Shown in pieces: positions 1 to 7,011 of a DNA stretch of 9,467 bases. Under the pieces are notes generated by a model, which ran no database searches, was not told the origin of the DNA, and was given only the letters and a program-made list of their open reading frames with translations. Source of the stretch: Bacteroidales bacterium (GTDB taxonomy: Bacteria > Bacteroidota > Bacteroidia > Bacteroidales > Dysgonomonadaceae); assembly GCA_012518155.1 (NCBI GenBank), contig JAAYTC010000311.1:1-9467 (forward strand), written 5' to 3'. The translations under genes and the position numbers were made by a program. The stretch's first letter is position 1. The number at the start of each line of letters is the position of its first letter.

Positions 1-998
1 CCGCCCACGCCAAAGCCCCAGTTACCAATCAGTCGGTTGGGGCTCGGGTGTGTCTTCCACGATTCGTCGGTTGTTATTCGCGTCATCCTTTTGCCCTTGG
101 CATCGTATATATCGGATTGTGCGATTACTATCGGCGCCCTCGGTTTATCCGCCGTGGCATAAGGGGCAAAAATCGACCAAGAGGTGCCCAACCACAGGGC
201 AACCACGTTTTCACCTGAAGTCAGCGCGGGAGCGATATCGTACGCGATGTACCGGGCCCGTTGGGTGTGATCCGTTACCGCGGGTGCCAACACGTGATCG
301 CCGATTCGCTGGCCGTTCACGTACACCTCGTGATACCCGACCGAAGCGACGAACAAGGTGGCCTGCGCGGGCTTCTTCCTCAGCTTAAATGTTTTCCGGA
401 ACCAGGGATCCTGCATTTTATTAGGACCCTCGGCGGGATCGTACGCCTCATCAGTGCCTATCCATCGGGCGGTCCACTCTTCTTGGGAGAACAACCCGGT
501 ACTCCATTTTGCAATTTCGCTGGTATCCGACACGTCCCCTCTCTCATCCTTCACGGCCACCTTCCAGTAGTAGGTCTTGTTCGATTGCAACGACTTCCCC
601 TCATATTCAATCAACTGCATTTGGTCGGAGCTCACCCATCCGGAATTCCACATATCGCCCTTTCCGTCTTCAAGTAATTCCCATGAACTACTTACCCAGA
701 TTTGGTAGGCAGTCTGCCGCTGCCCGTACGAATCGGGAAACGTCGCGGATAATGTCCAACTAAAACGGGGACGTTCCACGTCCAATCCCACGGGATCGAT
801 AAGGTACTCGCACGTCAGGTTTTCGGGTTGTACGGAAGCGACGACTCTTACGTCAGTGAAACCGGCCTCCACCCCTAAATTCATCCCGCGATTGGCACTT
901 ATAGCATGAAACATCGCGAATTGCACGAAAAATAAAAAAATCGCGCTAAAGAGTCTTGCTCTCAAGGGAGATCTGTTTTCAGTACCGGTACGTATCAT
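1..998 (-). CDS. Secreted alpha-L-rhamnosidase, GH78 type, N-terminal part (runs off left edge)
   Basis: I translated this open frame by hand; it begins at ATG 998-996 and stays open to the window edge, giving 332 codons without a stop. Residues about 14-35 form a signal peptide (basic LRAR, then a hydrophobic run ending HAISA), so the enzyme should leave the cytoplasm. Residues about 58-170 read as the Ig-like domain found before bacterial rhamnosidases (LTCEYLIDPVGLDVERPRFSW, then YYWKVAVKD). Residues about 198-280 match the Bac_rhamnosid_N domain (VASVGYHEVYVNGQRIGDHV, LAPAVTD, YIAYDI). The GH78 family releases terminal L-rhamnose from plant polysaccharides and glycosides. The catalytic (alpha/alpha)6 domain lies outside the window, so the activity is inferred from the N-terminal domains. 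The start overlaps the stop of the upstream ROK kinase as ATGA (998-995), which suggests translational coupling. Confidence 0.88.
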   Translation of the reverse strand, partial: MIRTGTENRSPLRARLFSAIFLFFVQFAMFHAISANRGMNLGVEAGFTDVRVVASVQPENLTCEYLIDPVGLDVERPRFSWTLSATFPDSYGQRQTAYQIWVSSSWELLEDGKGDMWNSGWVSSDQMQLIEYEGKSLQSNKTYYWKVAVKDERGDVSDTSEIAKWSTGLFSQEEWTARWIGTDEAYDPAEGPNKMQDPWFRKTFKLRKKPAQATLFVASVGYHEVYVNGQRIGDHVLAPAVTDHTQRARYIAYDIAPALTSGENVVALWLGTSWSIFAPYATADKPRAPIVIAQSDIYDAKGKRMTRITTDESWKTHPSPNRLIGNWGFGVG

Positions 999-1849
999 GA
1001 TTTATTTTTTTCGACCGTGATGCACAACGCACCAGCGCCTAGGATGCCGATATTATCCAATTCAGAGGTAAGTATCTGAATTTTTTCAATCGATTTCGGG
1101 TAGGGAAAATCTTTCAGGTTTGCATACATGGAATCCTTAAAAAGGTCGAAGGATCGAGTAATGGAGCCCCCAAAAATGATCGCTTGAGGATCGAGTACCA
1201 GTAGAATTATTTTCACCAAAACCGCGATATGTTTTCCATATTCATTGTAAAGGTTAATCGACGATTGATCGCCTTCACGGGCTTTTAGCGCGATATCGTA
1301 ACCTGTTTCGTTAGCCGTGCGGGTAAAGAAGCGACTACCACAATATTCTTCCAAAATCGAGTCGATATAAGGTATCTCTCCAAACTCACCCGAGCCACAA
1401 TTGGAATCAGAGAGCAGCTGGTCCCGTTGGACAATACCCCCGCCCACTCCCGTTCCCAACGTAATACCCACGAAGTTTTCAAAGGCTTTTCCTTGTCCAT
1501 ATATTTTTTCACCGTACGCGAAGCAATTCGCGTCATTATCGATGTACACGGGCAGGCCAAATTCCTCTTCGAGCAGCGATTTAAGGTGCACCTCGTCCCA
1601 GTTTTTTATGTTCTGCACGTTGTACACGATTCCCTTCTCTCGATCCACCACGCTGGGCACACCGACTCCGATTGCTTCGGTTTTATCTGTTTTAAGCCTT
1701 CGCAGAACATCTTTCAGCACACCCAACGTTACGTCGCCACCTTCCATGGCCCGGGTTTCCGCGGAGAGTTGTTCCACGATACGATCTCCCTCTATTCTGC
1801 CAGCAACGATGGTTGTACCACCGATATCAACGCCGAGAATGTTTTTCAT
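995..1849 (-). CDS. ROK-family sugar kinase lacking the usual zinc-binding motif
   Basis: This 284-residue protein has the ROK-kinase layout. The phosphate loop DIGGTT is at residues 8-13, the catalytic-site motif DNDAN at 104-108 (the second Asp, 106, should be the base), the second ATP-binding loop LGTGVGGGIV at 131-140, and a late adenosine-type segment FGGSIT at 226-231. ROK kinases phosphorylate glucose, N-acetylglucosamine, mannose or related hexoses in the cytoplasm; the substrate here cannot be read from sequence. No DNA-binding helix-turn-helix precedes the kinase domain, so it is an enzyme and not a repressor. After GEFGE (155-158) the normal His plus CxCGxxGC zinc loop is missing, and only Cys170 remains nearby. 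ATG 1849-1847 fits the family start. The stop overlaps the start of the downstream rhamnosidase by 4 bp, so the two form an operon. Confidence 0.88.
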   Translation of the reverse strand: MKNILGVDIGGTTIVAGRIEGDRIVEQLSAETRAMEGGDVTLGVLKDVLRRLKTDKTEAIGVGVPSVVDREKGIVYNVQNIKNWDEVHLKSLLEEEFGLPVYIDNDANCFAYGEKIYGQGKAFENFVGITLGTGVGGGIVQRDQLLSDSNCGSGEFGEIPYIDSILEEYCGSRFFTRTANETGYDIALKAREGDQSSINLYNEYGKHIAVLVKIILLVLDPQAIIFGGSITRSFDLFKDSMYANLKDFPYPKSIEKIQILTSELDNIGILGAGALCITVEKNKS

Positions 1850-1850
1850 A

Positions 1851-1860
1851 TTTCATGAAA
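1851..1860. repeat. 10-bp perfect palindrome just upstream of the ROK kinase start
   Basis: TTTCATGAAA reads the same on both strands and lies 1 bp upstream of the ROK kinase start codon. It could be a half-operator or chance in AT-rich DNA. It contains an out-of-frame ATG for the kinase. Confidence 0.35.
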
Positions 1861-1925
1861 TTTAATTATACATTGATTAAAGTTCGAATTCTCCATAGCA
1901 GCCGGCCTGCAAAACCAGCACATTA

Positions 1926-1949
1926 CAAATATAACCCCTCGAAAGCGAT
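1926..1949 (-). promoter_or_regulatory. Probable Bacteroidota-type promoter for the ROK kinase-rhamnosidase operon
   Basis: On the minus strand TATATTTG (1933-1926) matches the -7 consensus TAnnTTTG exactly. TTG (1957-1955, within ATTG) lies 21 bp upstream of it and is a near match to the -33 TTTG box. Transcription would begin near 1920 and leave a leader of about 70 nt. Confidence 0.55.
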
Positions 1950-2038
1950 TTACCCAATCTTCGATGAACAAAATCGCAGCGAAAGCTACTTGAGTATGTT
2001 TATCGCGACTTGATCGTCCGCAGTTATCTCATTTTTAT

Positions 2039-2046
2039 TATCTTTG
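2039..2046 (+). promoter_or_regulatory. Candidate -7 element for ffh
   Basis: TATCTTTG matches the Bacteroidota -7 consensus TAnnTTTG exactly. The best -33 candidate, TTG at 2010-2012, is 26 bp upstream, longer than the usual 19-21 bp, so the promoter is plausible but not ideal. Transcription from here would give ffh a leader of about 120 nt. Confidence 0.5.
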
Positions 2047-2095
2047 TCTTCCTATTCTTGTTATGGTGTTTTACAAGGCATATTTTAAAAATAGG

Positions 2096-2111
2096 CGGCT
2101 TTAACAAGCCG
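2096..2111 (+). other. Small hairpin in the ffh leader
   Basis: CGGCTT (2096-2101) and AAGCCG (2106-2111) form a perfect 6-bp stem with the 4-nt loop TAAC. It is not followed by a T tract, so it is not an ordinary terminator. It would lie in the 5' untranslated leader if ffh is transcribed from the -7 element at 2039-2046. A role is unknown. Confidence 0.35.
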
Positions 2112-2173
2112 TTGAGTGTAAAATAACCATTGCTATACGAGGTTGAACGAAACAACAAATATTACAGAAGACC

Positions 2174-3502
2174 ATGTTTGAAAATTTAAGTGAACGGCTA
2201 GAGAAATCGTTTAAAATATTAAAAGGGCAAGGGAAAATCACCGAAATTAACGTGGCCGAAACCCTTAAAGATGTGCGTAGAGCGTTGTTAGACGCCGACG
2301 TGAATTACAAGACTGCCAAGGAATTTACCGAAGTTGTAAAAGACAAAGCATTGGGGCAAGACGTGCTTAACGCCGTGAAGCCGCAAGAGTTGATGGTAAA
2401 GATCGTGCACGATGAGCTTGCCGACCTAATGGGGGGAACCGCGGCAGAGATCAATATAAAAGGCACACCTGCCGTCATTCTCATGTCGGGCCTGCAAGGA
2501 TCCGGAAAAACCACCTTTTCAGGTAAATTAGCCAATATGCTCAAGAGCAAGCGGGGAAAAAAACCGTTGCTGGTAGCCGGCGACGTTTACCGACCTGCAG
2601 CCATCGAACAGCTGAAAGTCCTTGGGGAACAAGTCGGTGTTTCAGTTTACTCGGAAGAAGAGAATAAAGACCCGGTAAAGATCGCGCAAAATGCCATCAA
2701 ACATGCTCGCCAATATGGCAAAGACCTGGTCATCATTGACACCGCGGGCCGGTTGGCGATCGACGAGCAGATGATGAACGAGATCGAATCGATCAAGAAG
2801 GCAGTGAACCCTCAGGAAATTCTTTTCGTGGTAGATGCCATGACGGGGCAAGATGCCGTGAACACCGCTAAGGAGTTCAACGATCGGCTCGATTTCAATG
2901 GCGTGGTATTAACGAAATTAGACGGTGATACCCGGGGTGGAGCGGCGTTATCGATTCGTTCGGTTGTGAATAAACCGATCAAATTCGTGGGTACAGGCGA
3001 GAAATTAGATGCCATCGATGTCTTTCACCCTGAGCGTATGGCCGACCGGATTCTGGGAATGGGCGATATTGTGTCGCTGGTAGAGAAGGCACAAGAACAG
3101 TACGACGAAGAAGAGGCACGAAAATTACAGAAAAAAATTGCCCGCAACCAGTTTGATTTCAACGACTTCATCTCGCAAATACAGCAGATCAAGAAAATGG
3201 GGAACCTGAAAGACTTGGCATCAATGATCCCCGGCGTGGGTAAGCAGATCAAGGACCTGGATATCGATGACGATGCCTTCAAAGGGATCGAAGCGATCAT
3301 CCAATCCATGACTCCCCAAGAACGAAGCAACCCGGGTATATTAAACGGAAGTAGACGTGCCCGCATCGCCAAAGGAAGCGGTACAGATGTGCAAGAGGTG
3401 AACAAACTGATTAAACAGTTCGACGAAACTCGTAAAATGATGCGAATGATGACCACCGGCGGTGCGAAGCAGGTAGTGCGCCAATCCCGCCGAAGAAGGT
3501 GA
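2174..3502 (+). CDS. ffh: Signal recognition particle GTPase Ffh (SRP54 homologue)
   Basis: Ffh binds SRP RNA and signal sequences of nascent membrane proteins and delivers ribosomes to the receptor FtsY. The 442-residue length is normal. The N-terminal helical bundle covers about 1-95 and the GTPase G domain about 96-295: P-loop GLQGSGKTT 106-114, G2-region DVYRPAA 137-143, DTAGR 189-193, TKLD 247-250 and the closing GTGE loop 273-276. The methionine-rich M domain follows, with MIPGVGKQI at 351-359, then the RNA-binding segment SRRARIAKGSG (393-403) and KMMRMM near 421-426, and a basic Arg-rich tail. ATG 2174 gives the standard MFENLSERLE start. The gene for its RNA partner (ffs) lies about 3.5 kb downstream. 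folD follows on the same strand after a repeat-filled gap of about 106 bp and may be cotranscribed. Confidence 0.98.
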   Translation: MFENLSERLEKSFKILKGQGKITEINVAETLKDVRRALLDADVNYKTAKEFTEVVKDKALGQDVLNAVKPQELMVKIVHDELADLMGGTAAEINIKGTPAVILMSGLQGSGKTTFSGKLANMLKSKRGKKPLLVAGDVYRPAAIEQLKVLGEQVGVSVYSEEENKDPVKIAQNAIKHARQYGKDLVIIDTAGRLAIDEQMMNEIESIKKAVNPQEILFVVDAMTGQDAVNTAKEFNDRLDFNGVVLTKLDGDTRGGAALSIRSVVNKPIKFVGTGEKLDAIDVFHPERMADRILGMGDIVSLVEKAQEQYDEEEARKLQKKIARNQFDFNDFISQIQQIKKMGNLKDLASMIPGVGKQIKDLDIDDDAFKGIEAIIQSMTPQERSNPGILNGSRRARIAKGSGTDVQEVNKLIKQFDETRKMMRMMTTGGAKQVVRQSRRRR

Positions 3503-3507
3503 AATTG

Positions 3508-3552
3508 ATGTGAGGATGTCATGATGTGAGGATGTGAGGATGTGAGGATGTG
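3508..3552. repeat. 8-bp tandem repeat (ATGTGAGG), 5.6 copies
   Basis: Units begin every 8 bp at 3508, 3516, 3524, 3532, 3540 and 3548. Four units are exact ATGTGAGG; the second is the variant ATGTCATG and the last is a 5-bp partial. The array begins 6 bp after the ffh stop codon. Short perfect arrays like this usually arise by replication slippage. Confidence 0.93.
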
Positions 3553-3554
3553 CC

Positions 3555-3599
3555 AATGAGAATAATGAGAATAATGTGAATAATGTGAATAATGTTAAT
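3555..3599. repeat. 9-bp tandem repeat (AATGWGAAT), 5 copies, abutting the folD start
   Basis: Five units of exactly 9 bp: two AATGAGAAT, two AATGTGAAT and one AATGTTAAT. The array ends 9 bp before the preferred folD start codon (3609). Because the period is three codons, copy-number changes would not change frame: read in the folD frame the last units encode Asn-Asn-Val repeats after a GTG at 3576. Confidence 0.93.
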
Positions 3600-3608
3600 G
3601 ACATGCCA

Positions 3609-4493
3609 ATGAAGCTAATAGATGGGAAGGCAATTGCTGCTCAGATTAAGGAAGAGATCGCGAAAGAGGTACAACAGATTAAAGCGAAGGGGGGTAAAAC
3701 GCCTCATTTGGCGGCCGTGCTCGTGGGGCACGACGGGGGCAGTGAAACATACGTGGCCAACAAAGTGAAAGCATGCGAGGCGGTTGGCTTTAAGTCCACC
3801 TTAATCCGGCTCGAGGAGGAGGTCACCGAAGAGGAGCTCCTGCACCGGGTGGATCAGTTGAATAACGATCCCGATATCGACGGTTTTATTGTTCAACTAC
3901 CCCTTCCCAAGCATATATCGGAGGCAAAAATCACGGAAGCAATCGATTACCGGAAAGACGTGGATGGCTTCCATCCGGTAAACGTTGGGCGCATGTCGCT
4001 CGGTATGCCCTGTTTCCTATCGGCTACGCCGTCCGGCATCTTAGAGCTGCTGAAGCGCTATAAAATTGAAACTCAAGGAAAACATTGCGTGATACTGGGG
4101 CGTAGCAATATCGTGGGCAAACCCGCGGCGATGTTGATGATGCAGAAATCATATCCCGGGGACTCTACCGTTACAGTTTGCCACAGCCGAACCCCCGATA
4201 TTAAAGAGATTACCCTACAGGCAGATATTATCATCGCGGCACTTGGCGTACCTGAGTTTTTAACGGGCGATATGGTAAAGGAGGGAGCCGTGGTTATCGA
4301 TGTGGGCACCACCCGTGTACCCAGCAATAAAACTCGCTCGGGATTTAAGCTGACCGGTGATATTAAATTCGATGAAGTAGCTCCTAAGTGTGCGTACATC
4401 ACCCCCGTTCCCGGCGGTGTGGGCCCAATGACCATCGTTTCGCTCTTGAAGAACACCCTCTTGGCAGGCAAGAAGGAGATTTATCCGGACTGA
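3609..4493 (+). CDS. folD: Bifunctional methylenetetrahydrofolate dehydrogenase / methenyl-THF cyclohydrolase FolD
   Basis: FolD oxidises 5,10-methylene-THF with NADP to 5,10-methenyl-THF and hydrolyses it to 10-formyl-THF in the cytoplasm, feeding purine and formyl-methionine synthesis. Counting from ATG 3609 (MKLIDGKAIA, 294 aa, normal length), the catalytic Tyr48 and Lys52 lie in YVANK, followed by GFIVQLPLP 92-100, KDVDGFHP 116-123, the nucleotide-binding loop GRSNIVGKP 164-172 and the signature PVPGGVGPMT 266-275. The frame is open further upstream to a GTG at 3576, and an ATG at 3603 is also in frame. I chose 3609 because homologues begin with a K-[LI]-I-D-G-K type sequence and the extra residues are encoded by a tandem repeat. 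It follows ffh on the same strand and converges with gcvT. Confidence 0.97.
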   Translation: MKLIDGKAIAAQIKEEIAKEVQQIKAKGGKTPHLAAVLVGHDGGSETYVANKVKACEAVGFKSTLIRLEEEVTEEELLHRVDQLNNDPDIDGFIVQLPLPKHISEAKITEAIDYRKDVDGFHPVNVGRMSLGMPCFLSATPSGILELLKRYKIETQGKHCVILGRSNIVGKPAAMLMMQKSYPGDSTVTVCHSRTPDIKEITLQADIIIAALGVPEFLTGDMVKEGAVVIDVGTTRVPSNKTRSGFKLTGDIKFDEVAPKCAYITPVPGGVGPMTIVSLLKNTLLAGKKEIYPD

Positions 4494-4573
4494 TCAACAA
4501 AATCGTTCATCCCATCAATCCTGACCGGTACAGAGTACTCCGCTTATAAGCACGATGCTATTGCAGCGAGCTC
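4494..4573. other. Convergent gap between folD and gcvT
   Basis: These 80 bp separate two genes that end toward each other. They hold the palindromes GAGTACTC (4533-4540) and GCTTATAAGC (4542-4551), but no hairpin followed by a T tract on either strand. I therefore cannot assign an intrinsic terminator here. Confidence 0.5.
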
Positions 4574-5659
4574 TTATTTCCTGAAGGGCGGCTTTACCAC
4601 TTTCGCCTTTAGGCTTCGATCGCGTACTTTAATGATAATCTCCGTGTCGGGTTTCGCATAATCGGGCTTCACGTACCCCATCCCTATGCCGACTTTTAGC
4701 AGGGGAGACATGCTTCCGGAAGTCACATGCCCAATTATTCCTTCTTCTTCGTGCATGATATCGTATCCTTGGCGAGGAATACCCCTGTCGATCATCTCGA
4801 AACAGCATAGTTTGCGTGTAATTCCGTCTTCTTTTTCTTTCTGGAGTGCTTCACGCCCCACGAACGGTTTATTTTCCACGAACTTTGTAATCCATCCCAA
4901 TCCAGCTTGCAGGGGTGTGGTTGTTTCATCCAAATCGTTGCCATAAAGGCAAAACCCCATTTCTAAACGTAACGTGTCGCGTGCACCCAATCCCGCCGGT
5001 TTGATACCAAACTCTTCTCCCGCTTCAAAAAGGGCATCCCAAATCTTTTTCCCCCCGTCGGTGTAAAAATAGAGCTCAAATCCTCCCGCACCGGTATACC
5101 CCGTGTTGGAAATAATCACATTATCCACGCCGGCGAAAGTGGCCGTAACGAAAGAGTAATAAGGAATAGCCGAAAGGTCAGCGTTGGTCAGCTTTTGCAT
5201 TGTCGCCATTGCCTTGGGGCCTTGCACGGCCAACAACGCGATCCGGTCGGAAGCATTTTCCAGTTCTGCCCCCATGGTATTCCATTGCTGGCACCAATCC
5301 CAATCTTTTTCGATATTGGCGGCGTTCACCACCATCAAGTACTTTTCGGGCTCGAATTGGTACACGATGAAATCATCCACGATGCCTCCCTCCTCATTCA
5401 AAAAAGAGGTGTATTGTGCTTTACCCGGCGTGAGCAGCGATGCATCGTTACTCGTGACCCGTTGGAGGAACTCTAACGCGTGAGGACCTTTTACCCAAAA
5501 CTCGCCCATGTGCGACACATCAAATACCCCCACGCCATTCACCACCGTATGGTGTTCATCCATGATCCCCGAGTATTCGATGGGCATGTTGTATCGCGCG
5601 AACTCGTGCATCTTAGCACCCAGTGCTACATGTATATCTGTAAAAGGAGTTGTTTTCAT
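4574..5659 (-). CDS. gcvT: Aminomethyltransferase GcvT (glycine cleavage T-protein)
   Basis: T-protein moves the aminomethyl carbon from lipoylated H-protein to tetrahydrofolate, giving 5,10-methylene-THF and ammonia. Counting from ATG 5659 (MKTTPFTDIH, 361 aa), YNMPIEYSGI lies at 24-33, FDVSHMGEF at 46-54, GGIVDDFIVY at 91-100 with the conserved Asp pair 95-96 near the folate site, GYTGAGGFELY at 187-197, GLGARDTLRLE at 224-234 and GHVTSGSMSP at 310-319. An in-frame ATG at 5668 would add three residues (MNN); I prefer 5659 by family similarity. The gene lies 19 bp downstream of pepT and is probably cotranscribed with it. No gcvH or gcvP is in the window, so the rest of the glycine cleavage system must be elsewhere. 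Confidence 0.97.
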   Translation of the reverse strand: MKTTPFTDIHVALGAKMHEFARYNMPIEYSGIMDEHHTVVNGVGVFDVSHMGEFWVKGPHALEFLQRVTSNDASLLTPGKAQYTSFLNEEGGIVDDFIVYQFEPEKYLMVVNAANIEKDWDWCQQWNTMGAELENASDRIALLAVQGPKAMATMQKLTNADLSAIPYYSFVTATFAGVDNVIISNTGYTGAGGFELYFYTDGGKKIWDALFEAGEEFGIKPAGLGARDTLRLEMGFCLYGNDLDETTTPLQAGLGWITKFVENKPFVGREALQKEKEDGITRKLCCFEMIDRGIPRQGYDIMHEEEGIIGHVTSGSMSPLLKVGIGMGYVKPDYAKPDTEIIIKVRDRSLKAKVVKPPFRK

Positions 5660-5678
5660 ATTATTCAACTGGTTTATA

Positions 5679-6923
5679 TTATGATGGATCGACCGCTTGA
5701 TGAGAATCTCTCGCGACCACTTCCGCTATTTTCACGATCACCTCCGATGCCTTCTTCATGGAAGGGATGGGCAAGTATTCATAGCGGCCATGGAAATTCA
5801 TTCCCCCGGCGAAAATATTGGGACAAGGCAAACCCATGAACGATAACTTTGAACCATCGGTACCACCCCGAATTGGCTTGATATTGGGGGTTATGCCCAT
5901 CTCTTCCATTGCTCGAAACGCGTAATCCACGACGTGCATCACGGGCTCCACCTTTTCTTTCATATTATAATACTGATCCTTCAACTCAAGCGTGATTCGA
6001 TCGTTGTATTTATGATTCAACTCGGCTACCGATTGTTCCATCAGCTGCTTGCGTTGTTCAAACTTCTCCCGGTCGTGATCACGGATGATAAAAGTTATCT
6101 CGGACTCTTCCACGGTACCATTCAATGAAATCAGATGGAAAAACCCTTCGTATCCCTCCGTGTGTTCCGGCCGGTCTTTGATGGGCAACAGGGCGATCAA
6201 TTCATTAGCCACGTGTAACGCGTTCACCATTTTGTCTTTCGCGTACCCCGGATGTACGTTCCGCCCTTGTATTTTAATTTTCGCGGAGGCAGCATTGAAG
6301 TTCTCATACTCCAACTCACCTACTTCACTTCCATCTATCGTGTAAGCCCACTCTGCACCAAATTTTTTCACGTCAAATTTATCCGCTCCTCGCCCTATCT
6401 CTTCGTCAGGAGTGAATGCAATACGGATCTTTCCGTGCTCTATCTCGGGGTGGTCAATAAGGTATTGCATCGCGTCCATGATTGCCGCGATACCCGCTTT
6501 ATCGTCCGCCCCCAACAACGTGGTGCCGTCGGTCACGATAATATCTTCTCCCACGTGTTGAAGCAGTTCGGGAAAATCGTCAGGCGATAAAATAACGTTA
6601 CTCGCTTCATTGAGTACTATGTCTCTGCCATCGTAATCTTTCACAACCCGGGGGGTAACATTTTCGCCGCTCATATCGGGACTGGTGTCGAAATGCGCGA
6701 TAAACCCGATCGTGGGGATATTTTTTTTTGTATTCGACGGCAATGTTGCCATGAAATAGCAATTATTATCAAGACTCACGTCTGAAAGCCCCATCTCCCG
6801 GGCCTCCTTTTCGATCTCTTTCGCGAGGTTGAATTGCTTTTGTGTACTCGGTGTTTGTGTGTTGTTCTCATCCGATTGCGTATCGATACGAGCATACTTG
6901 ATAAAGCGGGTTACAATGTCCAT
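5679..6923 (-). CDS. pepT: Peptidase T (tripeptide aminopeptidase)
   Basis: This cytoplasmic M20-family zinc enzyme removes the N-terminal residue of tripeptides. The 414-residue length is normal. Expected metal ligands and catalytic residues are all present: His77 and Asp79 in HFDTSPD, bridging Asp140 in LLGADDKAG, catalytic Glu174 and Glu175 in TPDEEIGRG, Asp198 in TIDGSEVG and His378 in MNFHGRYE. The segment after about 205 carries the dimerisation domain with the conserved NVHPG (222-226). ATG 6923-6921 gives the usual MDIVTRFIKY start; an AAAAGAAAAG stretch precedes it but no true Shine-Dalgarno. The coding strand has a run of nine A at 6729-6721 (Lys-Lys-Asn near residues 66-68), yet the frame is intact. 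gcvT follows 19 bp downstream in a likely operon. Confidence 0.98.
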   Translation of the reverse strand: MDIVTRFIKYARIDTQSDENNTQTPSTQKQFNLAKEIEKEAREMGLSDVSLDNNCYFMATLPSNTKKNIPTIGFIAHFDTSPDMSGENVTPRVVKDYDGRDIVLNEASNVILSPDDFPELLQHVGEDIIVTDGTTLLGADDKAGIAAIMDAMQYLIDHPEIEHGKIRIAFTPDEEIGRGADKFDVKKFGAEWAYTIDGSEVGELEYENFNAASAKIKIQGRNVHPGYAKDKMVNALHVANELIALLPIKDRPEHTEGYEGFFHLISLNGTVEESEITFIIRDHDREKFEQRKQLMEQSVAELNHKYNDRITLELKDQYYNMKEKVEPVMHVVDYAFRAMEEMGITPNIKPIRGGTDGSKLSFMGLPCPNIFAGGMNFHGRYEYLPIPSMKKASEVIVKIAEVVARDSHQAVDPS

Positions 6924-6966
6924 TATCTTTTCTTTTATATGATGATCCTATCAAAAGTTCTTTCTA

Positions 6967-7003
6967 CAAAGATAGAAAAAGGGGGTGAATAGAAAAAATC
7001 AAA
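6967..7003 (-). promoter_or_regulatory. Probable pepT-gcvT promoter
   Basis: On the minus strand TATCTTTG (6974-6967) matches the -7 consensus exactly. TTTG (7003-7000) lies 25 bp upstream, somewhat beyond the usual spacing. Initiation near 6961 would give pepT a leader of about 40 nt. It lies back to back with the SRP RNA promoter. Confidence 0.55.
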
Positions 7004-7011
7004 TTCAGCAT

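Larger units (their letters stand above)
1850..2173. other. Divergent intergenic region between the ROK kinase and ffh
   Basis: This 324-bp AT-rich stretch has no convincing coding frame. It holds the candidate promoter of the ROK operon (minus), the candidate -7 element of ffh (plus), a 10-bp palindrome next to the kinase start and a small hairpin in the ffh leader. I see nothing else in it. Confidence 0.7.

Noticed and set aside
50..763. Several plus-strand open frames (50-388, 261-677, 358-570, 509-763)
   Set aside because: They lie opposite the minus-strand rhamnosidase frame, which has a signal peptide and recognisable domains. Their translations have low-complexity, Ser/Pro/Arg-rich composition and no family features.
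1401..2013. Plus-strand frames over and beyond the ROK kinase
   Set aside because: They are antisense to the kinase or continue into its promoter region, and show no protein-like motifs.
3508..3599. Possible CRISPR or leader array
   Set aside because: Units are only 8 and 9 bp with no spacers, so these are simple tandem repeats.
3025..3604. Minus-strand frames across the end of ffh and the tandem repeats
   Set aside because: They are antisense to the well-conserved Ffh M domain, and the repetitive N-terminal residues are only a translation of the microsatellite.
6721..6729. Frameshift or pseudogene in pepT at the homopolymer
   Set aside because: The frame is intact on both sides and all catalytic residues are present.
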